64,000 nt of DNA from Thereva unica (taxonomy: Eukaryota; Arthropoda; Insecta; Diptera; Therevidae), in contig OX465283.1 of the NCBI GenBank assembly GCA_949987705.1, positions 6,738,207 to 6,802,206 of the forward strand, read 5' to 3'. Numbering within the stretch: the stretch's first letter is position 1; each line of letters opens with the position of its first letter. The notes below the pieces were generated by a model. The model had not been told where the DNA came from and did not search any database. It saw only the letters and a program-made list of their open reading frames with translations. Positions 10,790 to 19,740 of the stretch are shown here, piece by piece. The position numbers were made by a program, and so were the translations under genes.

Positions 10790-11345
10790 CATACCACATA
10801 AGTCAGTCATAGATAATGTCATTAAATCCAAGCCAATAAGTGAGCGTGAGAGGATTGAAAAGAAAATTCTCCAAAAAACATCATACATAAAGAAAGAAAG
10901 GACATTCACAAATACACCTGGCAATCGCCCAGTAAATTCTACCGCAATCATACTCATAGGTAGAATGGCAGCTTCCAGTATCCGCCAAGTAAGATCCTGT
11001 GGACGTGCGAACTGTGAATCAGATCTTCCAGATAGATATCAAGCAAACCTATCAGAAAGGATAGGTCCAAACAGAAATATAATGGAGATACAGTCGACGG
11101 AAGTGGATTAAACTGAAGGCGATGTCACGAAGGCGATGTGACTCAAGGATACCAAAAAAAGCCCTGTATATACTACCAGATGGCAAAAGACCAGTTGGCA
11201 AACCACGGTTAAGGTGGGAAGATAATGTTAAGGCCGATGCAGCAAAACTGCTCAACACAAGAAACTGGAGACAAGCTGCAGAGCAGAGTGACGTCTGGAG
11301 GAAGAAGCTGATGGAGGCCAAGGCTCGAATTGGGCTGTAGAGCCA
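10790..11345 (+). mobile_element. RTE-like LINE fragment with internal RT deletion
   Basis: Plus strand. Around 10880-10930 the translation KDIHKYTWQSP matches the endonuclease motif HKNIHKMTWQSP of the LINE at left. Around 10945-11065 another frame gives ILIGRMAASSIRQVRSCGRA and CESD, the end of the endonuclease. From 11094 to 11340 the frame KWIKLKAMSRRRCDSRIPKK, then RPVGKPRLRWEDNVK and ending ARIGL, is the extreme ORF2 C-terminus. The ~1.2-1.5 kb of RT that should lie between is missing, so endonuclease end and C-terminus are almost adjacent. After the stop comes AGCCATCAAAGAAGAAG, a probable 3' end. Confidence 0.7.
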
Positions 11346-12139
11346 TCAAAGAAGAAGATGTTACGAAGGAAACCCTACTCCGGTATATGTAGAACAAAAG
11401 AAGTAGAGTTGAGCAGGACTTACACGAGGCATTACATTTGTCTCTTACACCATGGCCAATTGTACTGAGGCCTCTTTTTTTTAAATTTACCGGTTCAAAA
11501 ATAATGTCCTACTAGTATATGCTCGTGTATCTAGATAAATGATTGTGTGATTGTGAATACGCGCTGAAGAGACATTTTCTTAGGGAGTGTAATTTTGTAC
11601 TGGAGAGATATTTCTCACTTTTTTTGAAGTAGTGAAATTGCCATCACGAAATACGGTGAGACATACACAAACATTATGGAGACCTAGATTTCTACGTACT
11701 CCGAGGCCGTTTAATGCATACTGGAATCAAAGTCGTAAAAAAGCTCTTCATGGTCCTTTGCCCACTTTCTTTTTTAAATTTGCTTGTTTTTGTCATTTTG
11801 GCATTACAATTGTGCCTTGCTCCAATTGAAGTATGACACTATACTGGTTCAAAAGGGAAAAAATGGCACCTCTTACTAATTTTAGCAGGCACCACTCATT
11901 TTATAATCGCGTCCTACCCAACACTAAAAAAAGGCGCTTTATTCACAGGCAGCGTATATGTAAAGAAAGGTGGAACGATTTTTTAGCGGGCTATTGAACA
12001 CAAATGAAATCACTGGGCATTTATCAGAATCCCTGTCTACAACATAATGGTAGCACCAGAGAAATAAAAGTACCAACGTTGGAAGAGTTATAAATTGCCA
12101 TACGATCTTTAGTTTTTTGCTCAACATGCATCAGACCAC
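11346..12139. other. No gene seen
   Basis: AT-rich sequence with short open frames in all directions and no recognisable domain, RNA gene or repeat. I could not assign it. Confidence 0.4.
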
Positions 12140-12560
12140 CTTTCAGGCCATGATTTAATCTCGCAGATCCCACCGTTCGGCCACAATTCAATCTCGAGTT
12201 GTCTTCCTACCAGCACATTGTTTTAGGAAGCGCAGCCTCAATATACCATTAATACATTGCGATCCACAGTAGGGAGCGAAGTACGGATCCTTGCGGAACT
12301 CCACATGCTGTTCTGTACACCGTCAGCCCATCTTCCTATTCACAATGAAGAGGCTTACCTCCTTCCCTTTTCAGACCAAATAACAGTTTCCGAGGGGGTT
12401 GTGTTTATCTGACCCGGCCCAACACGAAAATCTAGGATAGTCTTTGATGACACCCTGTTGCCAGTCTGACATAGTTCGGACAAAAGCCATAAATGGTTTG
12501 TCGAAGTCGACAGTGGCAGGAATGGTATCGGACATTCATATCGCTGGCACCAGGATTATC
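12140..12560 (-). pseudogene. Decayed LINE reverse transcriptase fragment
   Basis: The minus strand near 12280-12310 reads CGVPQGSVL, the conserved RT motif that precedes the catalytic box, then LLWIAMY and later LRLRFLK. Upstream, FDKPFMAFV and VIKDYPRFS lie where the template-binding part of an R1/Jockey-type RT would be. Frameshifts are frequent and no open frame remains. Confidence 0.5.
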
Positions 12561-12753
12561 TCCTTTAAATTAGTTAAGTGATTCATAAGGTCTGCTGGCT
12601 TTACAGGCTCCAGCCAGAGCACCCTTCTTTACTACAAGATGGAGCGGGCGGAGGAGGAGTCAGGACACCAAACATTTCTGTGCAGATGGCTTAGACCAGG
12701 ACTTCCAGGACTTAGAAATCCTCAACTTAATAACATTGGCTCAGAATCCCTTA

Positions 12754-13359
12754 AGCCTCGGCCACGATACGAGCGGCCAGCGGCAAGCGGCGAGCGGTGA
12801 GCGGCAGAGCGGTGGTGGCCAGGATACGAGCGGCGATTCGACTTGTTCAGTAGTAGAAAAGCTATCTCCGGAAGATATGCTAAAAGTATGGAGTTTAAGT
12901 GATAATATTTTGTTGAAAAGGCGTATTCTCAATAAATTAATTTATAATAGAAAATATGGAGTTCATCCCATTAACGAGCGAAGAAGAAGGTTTGGTGAAT
13001 ATCACCATCTATCTTTTGGGTTAAGAAAAGATAAAATTCGTGTTTTCGAATACACCAGAATGTCAATTGAAACCTTTAATTACATTCTGGGCAAGATAAG
13101 CCATCTTTTACAATATTTTTTTACACTTTTTTTCCATTGCTACAACAAAATAATAACAGAGCGGCGAGCGGCACCAAAAAAATTTAATGTCTCGGATTAG
13201 CGGCGAGCGGCACTTCAGTATTGCCGCTCTGCCGCTCACCGCTCGCCGCTCGTATCGTGGCCGGATTCAAGCGTTTTCCATATAAAACTATACAAACATA
13301 AAGCTCAGAATCGCCGCTGTGCCGCTCTGCCGTTCACCGCTCGTATCGTGGCCGAGGCT
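12754..13359 (+). mobile_element. Non-autonomous PIF/Harbinger element
   Basis: A 606-bp element with terminal inverted repeats that begin AGCCTCGGCCACGATACGAG and are flanked on both sides by the TTA duplication (12751-12753 and 13360-13362), the hallmark of PIF/Harbinger insertions. The subterminal zones are built of GAGCGGC/GAGCGGT units. An internal copy of the right end (13205-13262) lies 100 bases inside the real one, so the right end is duplicated. Only the N-terminal part of a transposase remains, so movement would need an enzyme supplied by a full-length relative. Confidence 0.88.
12850..13110 (+). pseudogene. Truncated Harbinger transposase (HARBI1-like N-terminus)
   Basis: Part of an open frame 12736-13200. 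It contains VHPINERRRRFGEYHHLSFG, then LRKDKIRVFEYTRMSIETF and NYILGKI, the conserved N-terminal region of PIF/Harbinger nucleases upstream of the DDE domain. After KISHLL the similarity stops and an AT-rich junk segment follows, so the catalytic domain is entirely absent. The frame upstream of about 12850 only translates terminal repeat sequence and its first Met lies outside the element. Confidence 0.75.
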
Positions 13360-13362
13360 TTA

Positions 13363-14710
13363 CAGTCAAAGACCAGGTCTTGGTGGTAGTACCCAAAAAA
13401 CTAAGTGCTCAAATACACCAGATATTACTAGAAAGACTCTCGATTTTTGGTCTATTTAAGAGAAAAAATGGTGGTAAAACCGAGTAGGCGGTAGACAAAT
13501 ATAAAATAACATCCTATATATACACCAGGAAGCCACCCACAAAATCTGCTATCAATACACTATTAATTTACAAAACTGACACCATACACCGATTGAATGT
13601 CGTCATTTCACCTATCAATGACGTTTTCACTTGATCATCCCCCACAGAAAGTTGAAAAAACTTTTCATATATGTATTAATAACAAAATACAGTTTTTCCC
13701 GATACTATTATCACCTGAACTGAAGCCCAAATATAGAATCATTGTCGCACGCATTATTTACTGTTTACACAGATTTTTCCATTAGTCCTATTTTCCTTGC
13801 TTGCTTCCCCGGAGTACACCCCTTCCTTCCGAAAACAACAAATATCCTCGAACAATAAAAGGTTTTCTCCTTTCAATCTAAATTAAGAATCCTGTTTTAT
13901 AAATACACACATCCTAATTATTAAATCAATGAAACACGAGAGTGCCTTTGTCTATTTTCGGGGTAAAGTGTTGACAGTGGCTCGATTCGAACAACAACCT
14001 TCACGGCAGTAATCAAGGTGCGGCCAGACCAGGATTGTGAGGAGAATGACAAGGATTTCAATCCTTAAAATTTTGGGGGTGATTTTTATTTATAAATAAG
14101 TTAAATTAAAATTAGAATTGAATTGGTGCATACAAGGGGAAATTATCTTGAATTATTTCCGAAAACACCCCCCCCCCCCCACCCCCACCACTGGCTCAAT
14201 CCTATTTATACAGTGTATTATCACAATCGCTGTTAAGTCACATGACGTCAGTGGCTTCGTCTACCTCTATTATTTGGTGGCTGCTATTTCGGGAACGAGA
14301 ATAAAGAAAATTACAAAAGTTTTAATTTCACCACTTAGACGACGACGGGTCCTGCTTGTTAAGCGCTGGGCTATTTTGGTCCTTCCAGCCCGAAACGCGT
14401 CGTTGTCCCGAGGCTCCATAATAACCGGACAAGCGTTAAAAATGAATAACTTTTGTGCTGCGCGGCCGACAATCCCCACTTATTTGTGACGACATGCCAC
14501 CGGCAAACAAACTGCACACGAGTCCTGTTTCTCAAGGAACACCCAGGACGAAGAAGTACCCCCGTTCCACTGGTGGAGCGGAGCAGCTCAACCCCATGCC
14601 GATATCCTTTTTGACTATTTTTTTTTTCTGAATGGCCGCCGATTTGTTGGTAAACATCAACCAACATTCACCAACCCCACCACTGTTGAGGAAGTCTTGA
14701 TCCACACGAC
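13363..14710. other. No gene seen; contains a poly-C run
   Basis: AT-rich DNA without recognisable coding content. A C-rich run lies at about 14168-14188. Open frames around 14118-14667 overlap on both strands and have no family features. The position next to the foldback element suggests this is its original flank. Confidence 0.4.
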
Positions 14711-15174
14711 TTAGTACAGTCAATCTGGCGTAAAAATGATGTTTAGCTGGAAAAAAATTTCTAACGACCAAATGTACGTGGAATCGTTGAAGGGTAAGGA
14801 GACAAAGCGATTTGTCATAAACTTGTTTCGTCCACACCCTACGCTTTTTTGGAAATTGAAAAATACCCAAAAAAATTTTGAAACGCATTTATCTCTGATT
14901 CTATGCGTTTGTCAGAAAAATTTATTGAACAAAAAATGTAGACAACAATGAAATCTTCAATTATTGTCATTGACTCAATACCGTACGATGAAAAGTGCGC
15001 GCGGTACGTGGCGCTGAAGTTCCAAAACAAGTGTTTTTCGACTTTTTGTCCTTAAAAACATTATTTTTCAGCAAAAATGTGAATGGCAAAGTTGGTCCTT
15101 ATAAAATTACGTACAACTTTTATTTAAAACATTTTTCTCTACGACTTACCTCTTCAGAGTTATAGCGCAACAAA
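14711..15174 (+). repeat. Left arm of long inverted repeat (foldback element)
   Basis: About 464 bases that recur in reverse complement at 19287-19740. A 220-base stretch compared by eye shows only three differences. The outer end is TTAGTACAGTCAATCTGGC. If the internal TA is the duplicated target, the element would begin CAGT, as Tc1/mariner elements do, but I see no other target duplication outside the arms. One small indel separates the arms near 14731-14740. Confidence 0.9.
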
Positions 15175-15231
15175 CGCCGTGTAGGACAGTGAATAGTTTT
15201 ATTCTTACTTTCACTGGCTGGATCGGCTTAA

Positions 15232-15371
15232 GGTCCAAATACACGAGCACTCCATTCCACCACGCCACGCCAAAGCAACAACAATTTGTATGCATTCAAA
15301 ATTTCGAATGCATACAAATTGTTGTTGCTTTGGCGTGGCGTGGTGGAATGGAGTGCTCGTGTATTTGGACC
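15232..15371. repeat. Perfect 66-bp-arm hairpin (TTA-type MITE)
   Basis: Bases 15232-15297 are the exact reverse complement of 15306-15371, with an 8-base loop (AAAATTTC). The arms start GGTCCAAATACACGAGCACT. TTA occurs just outside each end (15228-15230 and 15373-15375), compatible with a Harbinger-type target duplication. If transcribed it would fold into a long perfect stem. It carries no coding capacity. Confidence 0.85.
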
Positions 15372-15570
15372 ATTAGATGTACAAAAGGACTGAATTTGAC
15401 GAGCCCCCTAAACACTGAGATGCGTACATTTTTTAGTCTCTCAGTGAATTTTGGAGAGTGATGTTTCATAAACGTTCTCTCTTAAAATGTCTGTTTGTTT
15501 GAAAATGGCATGTCTCAAAAGCACACAAATCAACACAGATATACATATTAAATATGATATATGATAAATT

Positions 15571-15583
15571 ATATATCATGTTA
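15571..15583. repeat. 13-bp target duplication of LINE B, left copy
   Basis: ATATATCATGTTA here equals 19202-19214; the match extends to 19 bases with two mismatches. The copies bracket the minus-strand LINE B and prove it inserted as a unit. Confidence 0.85.
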
Positions 15584-15657
15584 TATATAAGGAATGAGGG
15601 GGGCAACCCATATGGTGAACACTGCGGCCAAGTTAGGCCTATTGTGTACGTACCCCA

Positions 15658-15941
15658 CTAGCGGAACAGACTATCGGCCTTCCGAATGAAGGCAAGAAGG
15701 TCTTTAGTTGATGAAGACCGGACTTGGGCAGGGCTCAAGAACTCTCTGATAAACGTTCTTCTTCTAAGCCAGTGCCAGATCAAAGCAGGACATTCACAAA
15801 GAATATGTGTGGAAGTTTCATCGCCTTCCAAGCAGAGTCGGCATTCTGTCTCTTCAGACAGTCCTAGATTGTGGAGGTGGTACCGCAGTCCTACATGGCC
15901 AGTGAGATAGCCCACCAGCAGCCTTAGGTCCGCTCTGTTTA
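15658..15941 (-). pseudogene. C-terminal zinc-knuckle end of LINE B
   Basis: Reads ALNRADLRLLVGYLTGHVGL, then LGLSEETECRLCLEGDE and THILCECPAL, a Cys-x2-Cys...His...Cys knuckle that ends R1/LOA-type ORF2 proteins. It is the direct continuation of the open frame at 16444-18159: GCC-TTA before the MITE and AAC-AGA after it restore the codon order. Stop codon near 15658, followed by a short 3' UTR. Confidence 0.8.
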
Positions 15942-15942
15942 G

Positions 15943-16441
15943 AGCCCAACGAAGGCCAACAACGACATCCGACGTTGGCTATCGAACGTTCGTTCGCGTT
16001 CGGAGATACGTCCATAAGCATTTGTTGGTTTAGAAAACGTTCGTTGGGACGGGTATTCGGTTTAATTGCATCGAAGGGTGCTATGGATGACGACAAAGAA
16101 ATCATTATATCTAGTTTCATATACCTTAACGAAACATGCTTCAATTTAATTTTCCTAAATGCCACTAAAAATATCTTTTCTATAAAATGCAACAAAATCC
16201 ATAAACGTCAAACTCTTAAAATTTCGGCCTTCGAGCTTGTCAATCGTTGGTTAAACGTCGATGCCCGGACACACCACATTCGCTCAAATGGCTTGTTTCC
16301 TTTGATGTTACCGCCACGCTACGGGTTGCAAGCGAACGCCAACGAATCTTCGTTGGCTTTCGCTGAACCGTCCACACAGAACCAACGAACGTCAGCGAAT
16401 CCCATTCGTTGGCCTTCGTTGGTCCGGTGTGTACGCGGCAT
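15943..16441 (+). mobile_element. TTA-type MITE inserted in LINE B
   Basis: A ~500-bp insertion that splits the LINE B reading frame. LINE sequence resumes on both sides, with TAG (15940-15942) and TAA (16442-16444) as a one-mismatch 3-base target duplication. The ends share CCAACGAAGGCCAAC in inverted orientation (15946-15960 and 16409-16423), and the right end has ~16 further bases (CGGTGTGTACGCGGCA) absent from the left. Subterminal GTTGGCNTTCG words repeat in both orientations. Overlapping open frames inside have no transposase motifs. Probably Harbinger-related. Confidence 0.65.
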
Positions 16442-18159
16442 AAGGCAAAGGGTCTTATAAGATCTTTAGCCTGTCTAAGACCTGGGACTGACTCCCAATA
16501 GGCTAGGTTTATTTTCTTAATCCACTCTTCTATCAAGGACTTGGAGATGGACCAAGAGATGCCACAGAAGGGTTCTGGGCCCTGGAACAACGTCTCAGAC
16601 CCCTCCCTCGCGAGGCTGTCTGCAGCCTCATTTCCCTCGATACCCCAGTGTCCGGGGACCCAGCAGAGCGAGACCTCGTTTCTTCTGGTCAGGCTCTGGA
16701 GTACGTCAAAACACCCTGCTACTATTTTGGAAGAAAACTTCCACGTTGAGTGTGCCTTGATGGCAGCTTGGCTGTCAGAAAAGATTTTAATGTTGGCGCC
16801 TTTCAGACCTTTCTCAAGGTTGAGCCTAGCGCAGGTCGCAATGGCATGTATTTCAGTCTGGAAAACAGAGGGCCTCTTACCCATTGCAATCGAGACCTTG
16901 GAGTTGGGTCCTGCGACACCAGCCCCTGTACCATGTTCCATCTTTGACCCGTCAGTAAACCAGTAGAGATGGTTTGGATCCCTAGGAAGAATAATTTCCT
17001 CCCACTCAGAGCGATCCGGGATAATTGCTTTGAATTTCCTTTGGAACCGCAGTTGACTAACCATATGGTCGGATACGCGGCAGATGGAAATGCTTGGGAT
17101 ATTTTTAAGGATATCCATGTGTCCTTTGACCGTATGGGGCCAGTTGGATGAGATCTGAAGTCTCAAGGCACTTATGGCGGCGGATTTCCATATGAAGAGA
17201 TGCAAAGGGGTCAATCCAATGATTGCTTCCATTGCAGCTGTGGGGCAGGTCCGCATAGCTCCGGTAATGGAGAGGCAAGCAAGCCGTTGCAGCTTGCTGC
17301 ACTTGAGGATCGACGTAACCTGTTTAGTCTTGGGCCACCAAACTATAGCAGCATAAGTGACAACAGGTTTAACGATCGTGTTGTACATCCAGTACATCAT
17401 TTGTGCTGATTTGCCCCGTGCTCTAACTCCAGGTTCGGCAGGTGTGTTCTTTTTCCGCCCAGCAGTTGGCTCTGCTACAGGCTCCCTGGCGCATGATGCA
17501 GATGCGGGGGTCGGATTTGGAACACCGCCAGATGGACCTGGAGTCGTTGCGAGAACAGCTCCGCCTTCAGATGACCCTATGGCCACGGCGTTACTGCAGT
17601 CCGCGGTAACCACAGAAGCATTAGGAAGTGCCATTTCAGACCCTGTGGTCTGAGTGTCACAGGATGAACCCTGCGCTTGTGGCTGCTTCTTGGAAGGATC
17701 TTTATCCTTAAGAATTAGCCGGGTCTGGGAAAAGCGATATGCGATTTTCCCCTTAAGACTAATTAACTTAGTCATGGAAGCGGTATCCACTACCATGACC
17801 AAGTGAAGTGTGTTGTCATTTACCCGCCTCTGAACCACTTTCCACTTGTCAGCGGGAACCGAGTTTTGTGCAGCGATAGTAGCCAGCACTTTCTCGTTGC
17901 TTAAGGCACCACTCTGGGGGAAATAGCCACGAATAACGTGAGTTTGAGGGAAATTACCCTCTTCCACCAGAGTAATATCAAGAGCACTCTTGCTCTTAAT
18001 GAAGGAGACGTTACTCCTCACCCATTCAGCTGTGTCAGGGTTTGAGCAGACTAACAGCAGCCAGCCTCTTCTTGGGAAACTCCCCTCGAAAGACGGCTTG
18101 ACTTCACCGCCCGCTTTTTCAATTACGACGTCAATGATCGCCTCCTGCAGCTGTGCCAT
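16240..18159 (-). CDS. In-frame fusion of DUF4780 ORF1 core with RT thumb and RNase H
   Basis: A 639-residue frame. Residues 1-155 are the DUF4780-type RNA-binding core (RRGWLLLVCSNPDTAEWV, HVIRGYFPQSG). Residues 156-245 are a Pro/Ala/Ser-rich linker. From about 250 ORF2 begins in the RT thumb (MMYWMYNTIVKPVVTYAA, LACLSITGAMRT). RNase H covers about 398-522 with all four acidic residues: D403 in FTDGSK, E436 in FQTEIHAI, D462 in FSDSQAA, D514 in GNEAADSLA. Residues after about 572 translate the MITE. The endonuclease and RT palm are missing yet the frame is unbroken. In-frame TAA directly before Met 1 (probably CAA originally) separates it from the upstream ORF1 part, so it is not a natural start. 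Confidence 0.8.
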   Translation of the reverse strand: MAQLQEAIIDVVIEKAGGEVKPSFEGSFPRRGWLLLVCSNPDTAEWVRSNVSFIKSKSALDITLVEEGNFPQTHVIRGYFPQSGALSNEKVLATIAAQNSVPADKWKVVQRRVNDNTLHLVMVVDTASMTKLISLKGKIAYRFSQTRLILKDKDPSKKQPQAQGSSCDTQTTGSEMALPNASVVTADCSNAVAIGSSEGGAVLATTPGPSGGVPNPTPASASCAREPVAEPTAGRKKNTPAEPGVRARGKSAQMMYWMYNTIVKPVVTYAAIVWWPKTKQVTSILKCSKLQRLACLSITGAMRTCPTAAMEAIIGLTPLHLFIWKSAAISALRLQISSNWPHTVKGHMDILKNIPSISICRVSDHMVSQLRFQRKFKAIIPDRSEWEEIILPRDPNHLYWFTDGSKMEHGTGAGVAGPNSKVSIAMGKRPSVFQTEIHAIATCARLNLEKGLKGANIKIFSDSQAAIKAHSTWKFSSKIVAGCFDVLQSLTRRNEVSLCWVPGHWGIEGNEAADSLAREGSETLFQGPEPFCGISWSISKSLIEEWIKKINLAYWESVPGLRQAKDLIRPFALCRVHTGPTKANEWDSLTFVGSVWTVQRKPTKIRWRSLATRSVAVTSKETSHLSECGVSGHRRLTND

Positions 18160-18221
18160 TTACTCAGGTGTCAGAGGGCAGTTGACCATGTCTGTCGAGA
18201 TGAGGCCAAGCTTTACACTGC

Positions 18222-18758
18222 TTACCACCTGGCTAAAGGTGGGGCGAGTGGGCCCCTTGGCCGTCTTGGTCCTCTTCTGTTCCGGACGTTCCGGAGTTCC
18301 TCCTCTGAGCGAACTCTCTTCAGCTCAGTTTTTTTGGAGGGCTTTGTTAAAGCTTTTTCCAGGGCCATTTCCCTGGAGAGGCCTTTTGCCAGTGCTTCTT
18401 GGAAGCATTTCCTCTGGCGATTGGAGAGTTTGACAAACCTGGGTTTGTCAAGCTCCATCTTACCCAAGTCTCGGCCAATGGTGGTAGCTCCGGAAATGAC
18501 CGAACACACACTGACCGAGTCTGCGCTGCAGACGGATTCTGCGTCTGAAGACTCATCTTCAGCGACTGACGAACCGCCTGTAGAACCAGTGTGCCCAATG
18601 GCTCCACCGGTTAAGGTTGTTGGTTTTAAACTTGCGTGCCCAATGGCTCCGCTCGTTAAAGCAATTGATTCACAGCTAGCGTGCCCAATGGCTCCGCTAG
18701 TAGAGGCAATTGCTATCTCTTGTGTCCCTAAAGACACTTGAGATGAGGCCATCGTCAC
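18222..18758 (-). pseudogene. ORF1 N-terminal part of LINE B
   Basis: A 178-residue frame starting at the first Met after the 5' UTR. Residues 18-65 contain three 15-residue repeats with the core SGAIGHA, encoded by a 45-base tandem repeat. An acidic Ser-rich stretch (EDESSDAESVCSADSVSVC) and a basic C-terminal part (NRRGPRRPRG) follow. The frame then runs into a stop because of a frameshift near 18241-18262. The other frame continues PTFSQVVSSVKLGLISTDM and leads to the DUF4780 core. This is the RNA-binding structural protein of the element, broken by one frameshift and one nonsense codon. Confidence 0.75.
18591..18725 (-). repeat. 45-bp tandem repeat inside LINE B ORF1
   Basis: GTGCCCAATGGCTCC begins at 18591, 18636 and 18681, a period of 45 bases, three units. 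It encodes the 15-residue repeat of the ORF1 N-terminus on the minus strand. Confidence 0.85.
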
Positions 18759-19201
18759 AATTGACGAGGATGATGCTGTCGGAGCTGCATCGAGCTCATA
18801 CTTTTTATATTATTTATTTCCATGAATGGACCCACGAGTATTCGGGAAAGTAAGTCACCCATAGCGAGCCCGTATACTAAGGGAAGGCTAATTGAAACTG
18901 GAGGACGCCAGGTATCCAGAGTTCGGATATTAGAGACCAAGCACCCCCTTGGCCACGAGTCTCTCGGCATATCCTGTTTCACCTTAGACTGGGGTGATTT
19001 TTTACAGAGTGTTCTTCTCTCCGCCCGACTACTATACCATTAGCAAGCACTCCTGGTAGAGACATGACCATGCCAAGAGTCTGTTTCCAGTCGCCCCTCG
19101 TGGAGGGTGTAGTCGAGCTTCCAGCAGTATTTAGCACAGTTTCGGCACGGAGCACAAAGCAGCGTGTTAGTCCCCCTGTGTAACTGTTGGCTGGCGACCA
19201 C
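18759..19201 (-). promoter_or_regulatory. 5' UTR of LINE B
   Basis: About 440 bases between the 5' target duplication and ORF1. Begins GTGGTCGCC, close to the LINE A start GTGGTCCC. It presumably contains the internal promoter; no specific motif is recognised. Confidence 0.55.
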
Positions 19202-19214
19202 ATATATCATGTTA
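19202..19214. repeat. 13-bp target duplication of LINE B, right copy
   Basis: Second copy of ATATATCATGTTA, at the 5' end of LINE B. Confidence 0.85.
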
Positions 19215-19286
19215 CGTATATGGTAATTATAACAAACGCAACAATTGTCACCGTACTATGTACAACTGGAAATGTCTTCTACACTC

Positions 19287-19740
19287 TTTGTTGCGCTATA
19301 ACTCTGAAGAGGTAAGTCGTAGAGAAAAATGTTTTAAATAAAAGTTATACGTAATTTTATAAGGAACAACTTTGCCATTCACTTTTTTGCTGAAAAATAA
19401 TGTTTTTAAGGACAAAAAGTCGAAAAACACTTGTTTTGGAACTTCAGCGCCACCTATCGCGCGCACTTTTCATCGTACGGTATTGAGTCAATGACAATAA
19501 TTGAAGATTTCATTGTTGTCTACATTTTTTGTTCAATAAATTTTTCTGACAAACGCATAGAATCAGAGATAAATGCGTTTCAAAATTTTTTTGGGTATAT
19601 TTCAATTTCCAAAAAAGCGTAGGGTGTGGACGAAACAAGTTTATGACAAATCGCTTTGTCTCCTTACCCTTCAACGATTCCACGTACATTTGGTCGTTAG
19701 AAATTTTTTTCCAGCTAAAATGCCAGATTGACTGTACTAA
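19287..19740 (-). repeat. Right arm of long inverted repeat (foldback element)
   Basis: Reverse complement of 14711-15174, ending ACTGTACTAA at 19740. The near-identity of the arms implies either a young element or gene conversion between arms. Confidence 0.9.

Larger units (their letters stand above)
15584..19201 (-). mobile_element. LINE B: ORF1-RNase H LINE lacking endonuclease and RT core
   Basis: Minus-strand LINE with a 13-bp target duplication and a complete 5' end (GTGGTC..., as in LINE A). Order: 5' UTR (18759-19201), ORF1 N-terminus (18222-18758), DUF4780 core joined in frame to RT thumb and RNase H (16240-18159), and C-terminal zinc knuckle (15658-15941). The two coding blocks at the 3' side are separated by a later ~500-bp MITE. 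The endonuclease and RT palm are missing, with ORF1 passing straight into the thumb. LINE A shows the same structure, so the deletion probably predates both insertions. Confidence 0.85.
14711..19740. mobile_element. Foldback-type element with nested insertions
   Basis: Two ~460-base inverted arms enclose 4.1 kb. Removing the nested hairpin element (15229-15374) and LINE B (15584-19201) leaves only some 300 bases of interior, so the original was a ~1.25 kb non-autonomous element with very long terminal repeats. The interior shows no transposase. A 63-codon open frame (MFWNFSATYRAHFSSYG...) is present in both arms only because the arms are nearly identical; I do not regard it as a gene. Confidence 0.7.

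Noticed and set aside
14839..15030. 63-codon frame (MFWNFSATYRAHF...) present in both inverted arms
   Set aside because: Its conservation is explained by the near-identity of the arms as DNA; it has no family features.
15975..16460. 161-codon open frame inside LINE B
   Set aside because: It lies mostly within the MITE and runs into antisense LINE sequence; I see no transposase motif.
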